Positions 20,204-34,567 of a stretch of DNA of 64,000 bases are shown piece after piece. A model generated the notes under the pieces. The model was given only the letters and a program-made list of their open reading frames with translations. It did not search any database and was not told the origin of the DNA. How positions within the stretch are numbered: position 1 is the first letter of the stretch; every line of letters begins with the position of its first letter. Location of the stretch: positions 39,548,975-39,612,974 of the forward strand of contig NC_090709.1 in the NCBI RefSeq assembly GCF_040954835.1, written 5' to 3'. The translations under genes were made by a program, and so were the position numbers. Source of the stretch: Lepisosteus oculatus. Taxonomy: Eukaryota; Chordata; Actinopteri; Semionotiformes; Lepisosteidae.

Positions 20204-23200
20204 ATGGCTCTCGTGCTCTGGGGACTGGTGTGGGCCTCTGTCTCTCTCTGGGCCGCAGCGGGTAAGTTCTGAGTCACTTAAACCATCTGGAGCACAGAAA
20301 TTATACCGGAGTGTCCAGTCAGTGTGTGTCTGTGTGTGTGTATGAACCCCTCTCTCTCTCAGTGCAATGTTCATGTACTGGAGTGTCCAGTCAGTGTGTG
20401 TGTGTATGAACCCCTCTCTCTCAGTGCAATGTTCATGTACTGGAGTGTCCAGTCAGTGTGTCTGTATGAACCCCTCTCTCTCTCAGTGCAGTGTTCATGT
20501 ACTGGAGTGTCCAGTCAGTGTGTCTGTAGGAACCCCTCTCTCTCTCAGTGCAGTGTTCATGTACTGGAGTGTCCAGTCAGTGTGTGTGTATGAACCCCTC
20601 TCTCTCTCAGTGCAGTGTTCATGTACTGGAGTGTCCAGTCAGTGTGTGTGTATGAACTCCTCTCTCTCTCAGTGCAGTGTTCGTGTACTGGAGTGTCCAG
20701 TCAGTGTGTCTGTATGAACCCCTCTCTCTCTCAGTGCAGTGTTCATGTACTGGAGTGTCCAGTCAGTGTGTCTGTATGAACCCCTCTCTCTCTCAGTGCA
20801 GTGTTCATGTACTGGAGTGTCCAGTCAGTGTGTCTGTATGAACCCCTCTCTCTCTCAGTGCAGTGTTCATGTACTGGAGTGTCCAGTCAGTGTGTCTGTG
20901 TGAACCCCTCTCTCTCTCAGTGCAGTGTTCATGTACTGGAGTGTCCAGTCAGTGTGTGTGTATGAACCCCTCTCTCTCTCAGTGCAGTGTTCATGTACTG
21001 GAGTGTCCAGTCAGTGTGTCTGTGTGAACCCCTCTCTCTCTCAGTGCAGTGTTCATGTACTGGAGTGTCCAGTCAGTGTGTGTGTGTGAACCCCTCTCTC
21101 TCTCAGTGCAGTGTTCATGTACTGGAGTGTCCAGTCAGGGTGTGTGTATGAACCCCTCTCTCTCTCAGTGCAGTGTTCATGTACTGGAGTGTCCAGTCAG
21201 TGTGTCTGTATGAACCCCTCTCTCAGTGCAGTGTTCATGTACTGGAGTGTCCAGTCAGTGTGTGTGTGTGAACCCCTCTCTCTCTCTCTCAGTGCAGTGT
21301 TCATGTACTGGAGTGTCCAGTCAGGGTGTCTGTATGAACCCCTCTCTCTCTCAGTGCAGTGTTCATGTACTGGAGTGTCCAGTCAGTGTGTCTGTATGAA
21401 CCCCCCTCTCTCTCTCAGTGCAGTGTTCATGTACTGGAGTGTCCAGTCAGTGTGTCTGTGTGAACCCCTCTCTCTCTCAGTGCAGTGTTCATGTCCTGGA
21501 GTGTCCAGTCAGGGTGTCTCTCTCTCTCTCAGGTAAGAGGTGTGCGGACGTGGACCTGTCTATATCCGGAGGAGAGTTCTCCCTGTCGAATGGAACCACT
21601 GTGGGCAGTGTGGTCAAGTACTCCTGCCCCACTAACTTCTACCCCTCCCCCCCGACGCGCCTCTGCAGGAGGGATGGGAACTGGTTCCCCAGACCCACGG
21701 CCTTCCCCGCGCGCTGCAAGAGTGAGTGGGTCCGGTAGCGGGACCGGGACTGCGGCGCCGGGAGACGGGGGGGGGCGGTTCTGCTCAGTTTTTTGTGGGG
21801 GGGGGCAGGGGTGGTGGAAAAAGCTCCTGTCACTCAATTTCAGCAAAGCCCCCCCCCGCCACCAGCAGTGAGTCAGTGGTGGTCAGTGATGAGTGAGTGG
21901 TGGTCAGTGATGAGTGAGGTGTTGGTCAGTGGTGGTCAGTGATGAGTGAGGTGTTGGTCAGTTGTGGTCAGTGATGAGTGAGGTGTTGGTCAGTGGTGGT
22001 CAGTGATGAGTGATGTGTTGGCTGGTGTTGGTCAGTGGTGGTCAGTGATGAGTGAGGTGTTGGTCAGTGGTGGTCAGTGATGAGTGAGGTGTTGGCTGGT
22101 GTTGGTCAGTGGTGGTCAGTGATGAGTGAGGTGTTGGTCAGTTGTGGTCAGTGATGAGTGAGGTGTTGGCTGGTGTTGGTCAGTGGTGGTCAGTGATGAG
22201 TGGTGGTCAGTGATGAGTGAGGTGTTGGTCAGTTGTGGTCAGTGATGAGTGAGGTGTTGGTCAGTGGTGGTCAGTGATGAGTGAGGTGTTGGTCAGTTGT
22301 GGTCAGTGATGAGTGAGGTGTTGGTCAGTGGTGGTCAGTGATGAGTGAGGTGTTGGTCAGTGATGAGTGAGGTGTTGGCTGGTGTTGGTCAGTGGTGGTC
22401 AGTGATGAGTGAGGTGTTGGTCAGTTGTGGTCAGTGATGAGTGAGTGGTGGTCAGTTGTGGTCAGTGATGAGTGAGGTGTTGGTCAGTGGTGGTCAGTGA
22501 TGAGTGAGGTGTTGGTCAGTGGTGGTCAGTGATGAGTGAGGTGTTGGTCAGTGGTGGTCAGTGATGAGTGATGTGTTGGCTGGTGGTGGTCAGTGATGAG
22601 TGATGTGTTGGCTGGTGTTGGTCAGTGGTGGTCAGTGATGAGTGAGGTGTTGGTCAGTGGTGGTCAGTGATGAGTGAGGTGTTGGTCAGTTGTGGTCAGT
22701 GATGAGTGAGGTGTTGGCTGGTGTTGGTCAGTGGTGGTCAGTGATGAGTGGTGGTCAGTGATGAGTGAGGTGTTGGTCAGTTGTGGTCAGTGATGAGTGA
22801 GGTGTTGGTCAGTGGTGGTCAGTGATGAGTGAGGTGTTGGTCAGTTGTGGTCAGTGATGAGTGAGGTGTTGGTCAGTTGTGGTCAGTGGTGAGGTGTTGG
22901 CTGGTGTTGGTCAGTACTGAGGTGTGACCCATGCGTGTGGTGCTGGTAGTTCTGACACCCCCCTCTCCTCTCCCCTCTCTCCCAGTGGTGACCTGTCCCA
23001 ACCCCTTGGTGATCCAGTATGGCTCCGTGTCTCCCACCCAGAGGCTCTACTACGTCAACAACGTGACGCACTACAGCTGCTACGGGGGGTACAAGCACAT
23101 AGGCTCCGCCTCCCGCACCTGCCAGCCCAATGGGAAGTGGAGCGGGGCCACGCCCATCTGTGACAGCAGCTGTGAGTGACGCCTGCCCTGGGCCAATCAG

Positions 23201-26200
23201 CTCTCACTGCACAGGCAGCCCCTTCCTCTCAGCGTACTGGAGTGTCCAGTCAGTGTGTCTGTATTAACCCCTCTCTCTCTCGTATTCTCTTAGCTGGTAA
23301 GTGTCCAGACCCTGGTGTCCCCCCAGGTATGCAGCGGACAGGAAGTCGTTTTGGGATTGATGACAAGGTGACCTACCGCTGCGAGAGAGACCTCTACCTG
23401 CTGGGGTCCAACGAGCGAGTCTGTCTGGAGAGTGGAGAGTGGAGTGGGACTGAGCCCAGCTGCTACTGTGAGTGACAGAGTGGACAGGGACACACAGAGA
23501 GATAGACAGGCACTGTGTTATGAGAGTGGACAGGGATACAGAGGATCAGAAGAGTGGACAGGGACACAGAGAGACAGACAGTGTGACAGGAGAGTGGACA
23601 GGGACACAGAGAGACAGACAGTGTGACAGGAGAGTGGACAGGGACACAGAGGGTCAGGAGAGTGGACAGGCACACAGAGGGTCAGGAGAGTGGACAGGGA
23701 CCCACAGAGAGGCATTCAGGGGGTCAGGAGAGTGGACAGGCACACAGAGGGTCAGGAGAGTGGACAGGCACACAGAGGGTCAGGAGAGTGGACAGGCACA
23801 CAGAGGGTCAGCAGAGTGGACAGGGACCCACAGAGGGTCAGGAGAGTGGACAGGCACACAGAGGGTCAGGAGAGTGGACAGGGACACAGAGGGTCAGGAG
23901 AGTGGACAGGGACACAGAGGGTCAGGAGAGTGGACAGGCACACAGAGGGTCAGCAGAGTGGACAGGGACCCACAGAGAGAGAGAGAGACAGACAGACGGG
24001 CAGTGTGTCCCCACCTCCCGTCTCACTCCGCGCCCCTCTCCCCCCCCAGACAAGCACACCTACGACACACCTGCTGAGGCGGCCCAGGCCTTCACAGCCT
24101 CCCTGGGGAACGTGCTGGAGGTTTCTGGGAGCGAGCAGCAGCAGGGCGCAGGCCCATCCGGTGAGCAGATACAGGCCCCGCGACGTCCTGCGCGCGGGTC
24201 CGGCGAGTCCAACGCGCCCGGCTCACGGGCGCCAGCGTTCAGGGGCTCATTCAGCCATTTTCCAACACTTTTAAATCATCTTCATACACAGGTTATTACA
24301 CCGGGAGAGAGACTCAGATTATGACACTGGGAGAGATACTCAGGTCATTACACTGGGAGAGATACTCAGGTTATTACACCGGGAGAGAGACTCAGATTAT
24401 GACACTGGGAGAGATACTCAGGTTATTGCACTGGGAGAGATACTCAGGTCATTACACCGGGAGAGATACTCAGGTCATTACACTGGGAGAGATACTCAGG
24501 TTATTGCACTGGGAGAGATACTCAGGTCATTACACCGGGAGAGATACTCAGGTCATTACACCGGGAGAGATACTCAGGTTATTGCACTGGGAGAGATACT
24601 CAGGTCATTACACTGGGAGAGATACTCAGGTCATTACACTGGGAGAAAATACACAGATTATTACACTGGGAGAGATACTCAGGTTATTGCACTGGGAGAA
24701 AATACTCAGGTCATTACACCGGGAGAGATACTCAGGTCATTACACCGGGAGAGATACTCAGGTCATTACACCGGGAGAGATACTCAGGTCATTACACCGG
24801 GAGAGATACTCAGGTCATTACACCGGGAGAGATACTCAGGTCATTACACTGGGAGAGATACTCAGGTCATTACACTGGGAGAAAATACACAGATTATTAC
24901 ACCGGGAGAGATACTCAGGTTATTACACCGGGAGAGATACTCAGGTTATTACACCGGGAGAGATGCTCAGATTAGTACACACACAGACACACACACTCAC
25001 ACCTGGGCCACTGTTTCCAGAAGCCAGTTCACCTGCCAGCATGTCCCTGGAGGGTGGGACTGTCAAATAGAACGTCTGGAGTAAACCCACGCGAACGTCA
25101 GGGGAACGTGCAGACTCCACACAGACAGCCTCCCCCATCTCCAGAACTGACCCCAAACCCCAGAGCCTTGCGAGGCAGTGTCGGGAAGACGTTAGCTGTT
25201 TGCGTGAGGGCGCAGGACAAAAAACATAGCCGCGTAGCGAAGGGATTTCCGAAGAGTGGGTTCACCCCCATCGTCACCCCCTTCCCCTCCTCCTTCTCGA
25301 TTTCCCCCAGAAAAGGACCTGGGGAGGAGGATCAGGATGATAAAGGGAGGAAAGCTGAACATCTACATCGCTCTGGACGCGTCTGACAGCGTGGGGAAAA
25401 AGGACTTTGAGGTTTCCAAGAACTGTATCGACACACTCATAGACAAGGTGAGACAGACACGCCTTGGGGAACAGAGTGACTGGCCCTGTCTCTGGGGTCT
25501 GTGTGAGGAGTGTCTCTGGGGTCTGTGTGAGGGTCTGGACTCCTCCCTCTGTGTGAGGAGTGTCTCTGGGGTCTGTGTGAGGGTCTGGACTCCTCCCTCT
25601 GTGTGAGGAGTGTCTCTGGGGTCTGTGTGAGGGTCTGGACTCCTCTCTCTGTGTGAGGAGTGTCTCTGGGGTCTGTGTGAGGGTCTGGACTCCTCCCTCT
25701 GTGTGAGGAGTGTCTCTGGGGTCTGTGTGAGGGTCTGGACTCCTCCCTCTGTGTGAGGAGTGTCTCTGGGGTCTGTGTGAGGGTCTGTGCTCCTCCCTCT
25801 GTGTGAGGAGTGTCTCTGGGGTCTGTGTGAGGGTCTGTGCTCCTCTCTCTGTGTGAGGAGTGTCTCTGGGGTCTGTGTGAGGGTCTGGACTCCTCCCTCT
25901 GTGTGAGGAGTGTCTCTGGGGTCTGTGTGAGGGTCTGTGCTCCTCTCTCTGTGTGAGGAGTGTCTCTGGGGTCTGTGTGAGGGTCTGTGCTCCTCTCTCT
26001 GTGTGAGGAGTGTCTCTGGGGTCTGTGTGAGGGTCTGGGCTCCTCTCTCTGTGTGAGGAGTGTCTCTGGGGTCTGTGTGAGGGTCTGGACTCCTCTCTCT
26101 GTGTGAGGAGTGTCTCTGGGGTCTGTGTGAGGGTCTGGACTCCTCTCTCTGTGTGAGGAGTGTCTCTGGGGTCTGTGTGAGGGTCTGTACTCATCTCTCT

Positions 26201-29200
26201 GTCTCTATCCCCAGATCAGTAACTTTGAAGTCACCCCAAATTACAACATCCTGTCTTTCGCCACTGATGTGAAGGAAATTGTAAATATCCTCGACGATCA
26301 AAATGATGTGGCCATTGTAAAGCACCAGTTGAAAACATTCCAATACAGCAGTGAGTGTCATAGTATATATTTTCTGAATTAATTATATTTATACCCCTGT
26401 TCAGTCTGGGGTCTACAGTAAAGTTAATACACCATCCCAGGCTGTGCTCTATGGTGAAATAGATATTAATTATGTTAATACACCAGGCCAGTTTGGGGTA
26501 TACAGTAATGTCAGTGTTCAAGACCCTAATACGCCACCCTGGTCTGTAGTCTACAGTAAAGTCGGATGTTAATTATATTAATACATCAACCCAGGCTGTG
26601 GTCTACTGTAAAGTCATTGTTTAACTACAGTAAAATCAGGGTTAATGATGCGAACTACAGTAATGGGCTGGGATCTGCAGTAAAGTCACAGTTAATGATG
26701 TTAATACACAGCACAGTCTGGGGTCTGCAGTAAAAGCAGGGTTAATGATGTTAATACACAGCCCAGTCTGGGGTCTACAGTAAAATCAGAGTTAATGATG
26801 TTAATACATAGCCCAGTCTGGGGTCTACAGTAAAATCAGAGTTAATGATGTTAATACATAGCCCAGTCTGGGGTCTGCAGTAAAATCAGGGTTAATGATG
26901 TTAATACAACTCCCAGTCTGGAGCCTACAGTAAAATCAGGGTTAATGATGTTAATACACAGCCCAGTCTGGGGTCTATAGTAAAATCAGGGTTAATGATG
27001 TTAATACACAGCGCAGTCTGGGGTCTGCAGTAAAATCAGGGTTAATGATGTCAATACACAGCGCAGTCTGGGGTCTGCAGTAAAATCAGGGTTAATGATG
27101 TTAATACACAGCCCAGTCTGGGGTCTACAGTAAAATCAGGGTTAATGGTGTTAATACACAGCCCAGTCTGGGGTCTACAGTAAAATCAGAGTTAATGATG
27201 TTAATACACAGCCCAGTCTGGGGTCTGCAGTAAAATCAGGGTTAATGGTGTTAATACACAGCCCAGTCTGGGGTCTACAGTAAAATCAGAGTTAATGATG
27301 TTAATACATAGCCCAGTCTGGGGTCTACAGTAAAATCAGAGTTAATGATGTTAATACATAGCCCAGTCTGGGGCCTACAGTAAAGTCAGGGTTAATGATG
27401 TTAATACACAGCCCAGTCTGGGGTCTACAGTAAAATCAGGGTTAATGATGTTAATACATAGCCCAGTCTGGGGTCTGCAGTAAAATCAGGGTTAATGATG
27501 TTAATACAACTCCCAGTCTGGAGCCTACAGTAAAATCAGAGTTAATGATGTTAATACATAGCCCAGTCTGGGGTCTGCAGTAAAATCAGGGTTAATGATG
27601 TTAATACAACTCCCAGTCTGGAGCCTACAGTAAAATCAGGGTTAATGATGTTAATACACAGCCCAGTCTGGGGTCTGCAGTAAAATCAGGGTTAATGGTG
27701 TTAATACACAGCCCAGTCTGGGGTCTACAGTAAAATCAGAGTTAATGATGTTAATACATAGCCCAGTCTGGGGTCTACAGTAAAATCAGAGTTAATGATG
27801 TTAATACATAGCCCAGTCTGGGGCCTACAGTAAAGTCAGGGTTAATGATGTTAATACACAGCCCAGTCTGGGGTCTACAGTAAAATCAGGGTTAATGGTG
27901 TTAATACACAGCCCAGTCTGGGGTCTACAGTAAAATCAGAGTTAATGATGTTAATACACAGCCCAGTCTGGGGTCTGCAGTAAAATCAGGGTTAATGGTG
28001 TTAATACACAGCCCAGTCTGGGGTCTACAGTAAAATCAGAGTTAATGATGTTAATACATAGCCCAGTCTGGGGTCTACAGTAAAATCAGAGTTAATGATG
28101 TTAATACATAGCCCAGTCTGGGGCCTACAGTAAAGTCAGGGTTAATGATGTTAATACACAGCCCAGTCTGGGGTCTACAGTAAAATCAGGGTTAATGATG
28201 TTAATACATAGCCCAGTCTGGGGTCTGCAGTAAAATCAGGGTTAATGATGTTAATACAACTCCCAGTCTGGAGCCTACAGTAAAATCAGAGTTAATGATG
28301 TTAATACATAGCCCAGTCTGGGGTCTGCAGTAAAATCAGGGTTAATGATGTTAATACAACTCCCAGTCTGGAGCCTACAGTAAAATCAGAGTTAATGATG
28401 TTAATACACAGCGCAGTCTGGGGTCTACAGTAAAATCAGGGTTAATGGTGTTAATACACAGCCCAGTCTGGGGTCTACAGTAAAATCAGGGTTAATGATG
28501 TTAATACACAGCCCAGTCTGGGGTCTACAGTAAAATCAATGATGTTAATAGGTCAGATCAGTCCATGAAGTCAGTGATGTCAGGCATTTTCTTTGTGTTT
28601 CAGGTCATGGAGATGCGACCGGCACCAATATTAGAGAAGCCTTTAACAGCATCTACAACAAAATGAATTTCCTGAAAGCACAAGATGAGAAGAAATTTAA
28701 GGACATTCGACACGTCATCATCCTCTTCACCGACGGTAAACTCTACATCCTCCTCCTCGTGAACAGGACATTCATTAATTGAGCGCGGGATGGATCGATT
28801 GACATGGTATCGGTCAATAGCTCGGGCCTCAGGTGTTGTCTTTGGACGGGGGGGTGTGGGCGGGCCCCGCCGTGGTGCTCCGGGGTCACCTCTCCGGGTG
28901 TCTCTCCCTCGCCAGGCAGGGCCAACATGGGTGGGAATCCAGTGGAGGTGGTGAGGAAGATCAAGGAACTGGTCTACGCCCTCCGAGAGGAGAACAAGGA
29001 GGACTATCTGGGTGAGAGAGACACGTCACGGGAAGAGGCCAGGCTGGCGGCGACCTCTAACCCCCGACTGAAGACTCCACATCCCGGAGCCCCAGAAGGA
29101 CTGAGCTCTGCTCTCAGGGCCTGTGACCTTTAACCCCTGACTGAAGACCCCCCCCCCCCCCCCCCAGAGCCCCTGAAGGACTAGGGGTCTCAGGGCCTGT

Positions 29201-30150
29201 GACCTTTAACCCCTGACTGAAGACCCCCCGGAGCCCCAGAAGGACTGAGCTCTGCTCTCAAGGCCTGTGACCTTTAACCCCTGACTGAGGACCCCCAGAG
29301 CCCCTGAAGGACTGGGGGTCTCAGGGCCTGTAACCTTTAACCCCTGACTGAGGACCCCCAGAGCCCCTGAAGGACTGGGGGTCTCAGAGACTGAACTGAG
29401 CCAGTTACTGTCTTCATGAGCCCAGAGTCACAGTGACCTTTAACCCCTGACTGAAGACCCCCCCCCCCCCCCAGAGCCCCTGAAGGACTGGAGTTCTCAG
29501 GGCCTGTGACCTTTAACCCCTGACTGAGGACCCCCAGAGCCCCTGAAGGACTGGGGGTCTCAGAGACTGAACTGAGCCAGTTACTGTCCTCATGAGCCCA
29601 GAGCCACAGTGACCTTTAACCCCTCTCTCTCTCTTCACTCAGATATGTATGTGTTCGGCGTGGGAAGCGAGATTGAGCCAGATGAGATTAACGATCTGGT
29701 GTCACACAAGCCAAGAGAGAAGCATTTCTTTGTGATGCAGGATGTGACCAACCTAGACAAGTTGTTTGATGACATCATAGGTATGGGACTCACCAGCGAG
29801 CTCTTCGTTAGGCGTCCAATCATGTATTACTCTGCGGCGCAGGTGCTGTCTGTGTGGAGTTTGCGTGTTCGCCCCGTCTCTGCAGGAGTTTCCTCTTGGA
29901 GCTCAATTTAAAGAAGTCCAAACAGCATTGGGTGAATTGCCTTCTGGGTAAATTGGTCCGAGTTTGTGTGAGTGTGTGTGTGTGTCCTGTGGTGGACTGG
30001 TGTCCTGTCCAGGGTGTGTGAGTGTGTGTGTGTCCTGTGATGGACTGGTGTCCTGTCCAGGGTGTGTGAGTGTGTGTGTCCTGTGATGGACTGGTGTCCT
30101 GTCCAGGGTGTGTGAGTGTGTGTGTCCTGTGATGGACTGGTGTCCTGTCC

Positions 30151-30193
<43 letters not shown>

Positions 30194-30490
30194 TGTGATG
30201 GACTGGTGTCCTGTCCAGGGTGTGTGAGTGTGTGTGTGTCCTGTGATGGACTGGTGTCCTGTCCAGGGTGTGTGTGTGTGTCCTGTGATGGACTGGTGTC
30301 CTGTCCAGGGTGTGTGTGTGTGTCCTGTGATGGACTGGTGTCCTGTCCAGGGTGTGTGTGTGTGTGTGTGTGTCCTGTGATGGACTGGTGTCCTGTCCAG
30401 GGTGTGTGTGTGTGTCCTGTGATGGACTGGTGTCCTGTCCAGGGTGTGTGAGTGTGTGTGTGTGTCCTGTGATGGACTGGTGTCCTGTCC

Positions 30491-30533
<43 letters not shown>

Positions 30534-33500
30534 TGTGATGGACTGGTGTCCTGTCCAGGGTGTGTGAGTGTGTGTGTGTGTCCTGTGATGGACTGCTGTC
30601 CTGTCCAGGGTGAGTGAGTGTGTGTGTCCTGTGATGGACTGGTGTCCTGTCCAGGGTGTGTGAGTGTGTGTGTGGTCCCCACCTCCTCCGCGATCCTGAG
30701 TTGGAAGAACCGGTCTGGAAACAGACACAGTTTTCATCCACTGTTGAATATGAGTGTCTGTGTTTTGGACGGGAGAGCCGCGTGTCTCGGGCAGAAGAGA
30801 CGGTCTCCAGCTCCATTCTCTCCTCCTGTGTAGATGAGGGTGAAAATGTGGGCTTGTGTGGGCTGTACAGGACCTACAAGGATGAGGCCATGGACACCAC
30901 GAAGACCAAGAGACAGAACTATCCCTGGCTGGTGACCATCAAGATCACTGTGAGTAGAGCCAGCTCAGAGCCCCAGCTGGACAGACCACAGCCACACACA
31001 CGCACACGCACACGCACACGCACACGCACACACTTACACACTCACACACTTACACACACACTCACACACTTACACACACACACGCACACTTACACACACA
31101 CGCACACACGCACTTACACTTGCACACGCACACGCACACGCACACACACTTACACAGACACACACACAGACACACTCACACAGACACACACGCACACTCA
31201 CACAGACACACACGCACACTTACACAGACACACACTTACACAGACACACACTTACACAGACACACACTCACACACTCACGCACACTTACACAGACACACA
31301 CGCACACTTACACACACACACTCACGCACACTTACACAGACACACACTCGCACACGCACACACTCGCACACTCGCACACTCACACTTACAGAGACACACA
31401 CTCACACACTCACACAGACACACACACTCACTCACACACACTCTCTCACACACACTCACTCACACACACTCTCTCACACACACGCGCACACGCCCACTCA
31501 CACACACACTCTCTCGCACACATACACACACACACTCTCTCACACACACACACACACACTCTCTCTGGAGCTGACCGTGGCTGTGGGGCGATAAACCCCT
31601 CCCTCTCCCCCCCCCCCACCGCAGCGCAGTCCCACCTCCGAGTCCTGCCTGGGCTCGCTGCTCAGTTCGCGCTTCGTGCTGACTGCCGCCCACTGCTTCA
31701 AGCCCGACGACGAGATGCACCAGGTCAAGGTCCTCGTCGACGACAGCGTGGAGACGTCCAACAAGATGGGTGAGAATCGCCCTCTCGCCGAAGACACTTC
31801 TGTACACAGAGGGGGGCGGGGGTGGGGAACAAGCTGCCCAGCCCTGTGGTTGAAGCCGATACCCTGGCTTCTCTCCAGACACAGCTGGGTGAGCTCCTCC
31901 AGTCAGGACAGGAGGCTCTTCTGTACACAGAGGGGGGTGGGGGTGGGGAACAGGCTGCCCAGCCCTGTGGTTGAAGCCGATACCCCGGCTTCTCTCCAGA
32001 CACAGCTGGGTGAGCTCCTCCAGTCAGGACAGGAGGCTCTTCTGTACACAGAGGGGGGTGGGGGTGAGGAACAAGCTGCCCAGCCCTGTTGATTAACTAT
32101 TAACCGCCAAATTGGCCGAAGTTTGTCATCTTTCTGATGTTGGGATGTTATGTCAGGGTATTGATTATATCATCCAGGGTTTCATTCGTAGAAAGAAGCC
32201 AGGTTATCGGTCTGCGTTAACTGTACGGTTTCGAAACAACATGGCCGGATGTTGATCTCTTTTTCCTTCCAAGGCAATTTCTCATCGCCAGCCCTTCTCT
32301 CTGCCTCTTTCAGAGAAGGAAATAAAGAGTCTACACATTCACCCTGATTATAACATCGGGCTGAAGAAGGACGAGGGGATCCCAGAGTTCTATGACTATG
32401 ACGTTGCTCTGATTGAACTGGAGAAAGACGTGATAATGTCAAGACAAGCCAGGTGACCATGAGTAACACGGTCTCTCTGGGGTCTGTGTGAAGGTCTGGA
32501 CTCCTCTCTCTGTGTGAGGAGTGTCTCTGGGGTCTGTGTGAGGGTCTGTACTCCTCTCTCTGTGTGAGGAGTGTCTCTGGGGTCTGTGTGAGGGTCTGGA
32601 CTGCTCTCTCTGTGTGAGGAGTGTCTCTGGGGTCTGTGTGAGGGTCTGGACTCCTCTCTCTGTGTGAGGAGTGTCTCTGGGGTCCGTGTGAGGGTCTGGA
32701 CTCCTCTCTCTGTGTGAGGAGTGTCTCTGGGGTCTGTGTGAGGGTCTGGACTCCTCTCTCTGTGTGAGGAGTGTCTCTGGGGTCTGTGTGAGGGTCTGGA
32801 CTCCTCTCTCTGTGTGAGGAGTGCCTCTGGGGTCTGTGTGAGGGTCTGGACTCCTCTCTCTGTGTGAGGAGTGCCTCTGGGGTCTGTGTGAGGGTCTGGA
32901 CTCCTCTCTCTGTGTGAGGAGTGTCTCTGGGGTCTGTGTGAGGGTCTGTACTCCTCTCTCTGTGTGAGGAGTGTCTCTGGGGTCTGTGTGAGGGTCTGGA
33001 CTCCTCTCTCTGTGTGAGGAGTGCCTCTGGGGTCTGTGTGAGGGTCTGGACTCCTCTCTCTGTGTGAGGAGTGCCTCTGGGGTCTGTGTGAGGGTCTGGA
33101 CTCCTCTCTCTGTGTGAGGAGTGTCTCTGGGGTCTGTGTGAGGGTCTGGACTCCTCTCTCTGTGTGAGGAGTGTCTCTGGGGTCTGTGTGAGGGTCTGGA
33201 CTCCTCTCTCTGTGTGAGGAGTGCCTCTGGGGTCTGTGTGAGGGTCTGGACTCCTCTCTCTGTGTGAGGAGTGTCTCTGGGGTCCGTGTGAGGGTCTGGA
33301 CTCCTCTCTCTGTGTGAAGGGTGTCTCTGGGGTCTGTGTGAGGGTCTGGACTCCTCTCTCTGTGTGAGGAGTGTCTCTGGGGTCTGTGTGAAGGTCTGGA
33401 CTCCTCTCTCTGTGTGAGGAGTGTCCCTGGGGTCTGTGTGAGGGTCTGGACTCCTCTCTCTGTGTGAGGAGTGTCCCTGGGGTCTGTGTGAGGGTCTGGA

Positions 33501-34490
33501 CTCCTCTCTCTGTGTGAGGAGTGTCCCTGGGGTCTGTGTGAGGGTCTGGACTCCTCTCTCTGTGTGAGGAGTGTCCCTGGGGTCTGTGTGAGGGTCTGTA
33601 CTCATCTTTCTCTCTCAGGCCCATCTGTATCCCATGTACCAAAGGTGCCAGTCGAGCTCTGAGGTTGTTTGGTAAGGTGACTTGCGCTGATCATGGTGAG
33701 TTTGAGTTTTTTTCTTATCTTTCTCTTTCTTTGATTATTTTCATCGCCGTGTGTTTAAGTGTTTTGAGATCATCCAGGGGATCCTCCTCCAGTCAGGACA
33801 GGAGGCTCTACTGTACACAGAGGGGTGTGGGGGTGGGGAACAAACTGCGCATTCATGTTGTTGAAGCTCAGGACTGAAGATGCTTGATGGCTTTTGCTCG
33901 TGATTCTGGCAGGTGTGGGAACTCTGGGACTAGATTTCTGAATTTCGGGAAGAACGTTTCTCTAATCCCAGAGTATCTGTCCCAGTGCAGTAGGAAGTGC
34001 ACCTCTGTCTCTATTTCTCCCCGCTGGCAGTGGGAGCACAGCCTGTCCTCTCTGGGCAGCCAGGTCTGCCTGTGTCCAGTGTGTGTGTCCAGGCTGTGGT
34101 CACTGAGCCTGTCCTCTCTGGACAACCAGGTCTGCCTGTGTCCAGTGTCTGTGTCCAGGCTGTGGTCACTGAGCCTGTCCTCTCTGGACAACCAGGTCTG
34201 CCTGTGTCCAGTGTCTGTGTCCAGGCTGTGGTCACTGAGCCTGTCCTCTCTGGACAGCCAGGTCGGCCTGTGTCCAGTGTGTGTACTGTAGACAGACGGA
34301 GCAGTGTTGGGAGACAGGCTCACTCTCTCTCTCCTGTCTCTGACTGCTCTCTCCTCTCTGTGCTCTGCTGTCCAGAGGCGATGTTGCTGGACAAGGATGA
34401 GGTGTCGGCCAACTTCATGAGCCCTGAGAGTCAGGGAGACAGAGATGAAATTCTCTCCAGGAACGTCATCATCAAGCTGGGAGGCAAGGT

Positions 34491-34567
<77 letters not shown>

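Noticed and set aside
20482..20531. Alternative first coding exons of the complement gene inside family B repeats
   Set aside because: Short MFMYWSVQS frames recur in every unit in all genes. The signal peptide exon at 20204-20261 already splices in phase to the CCP1 exon.
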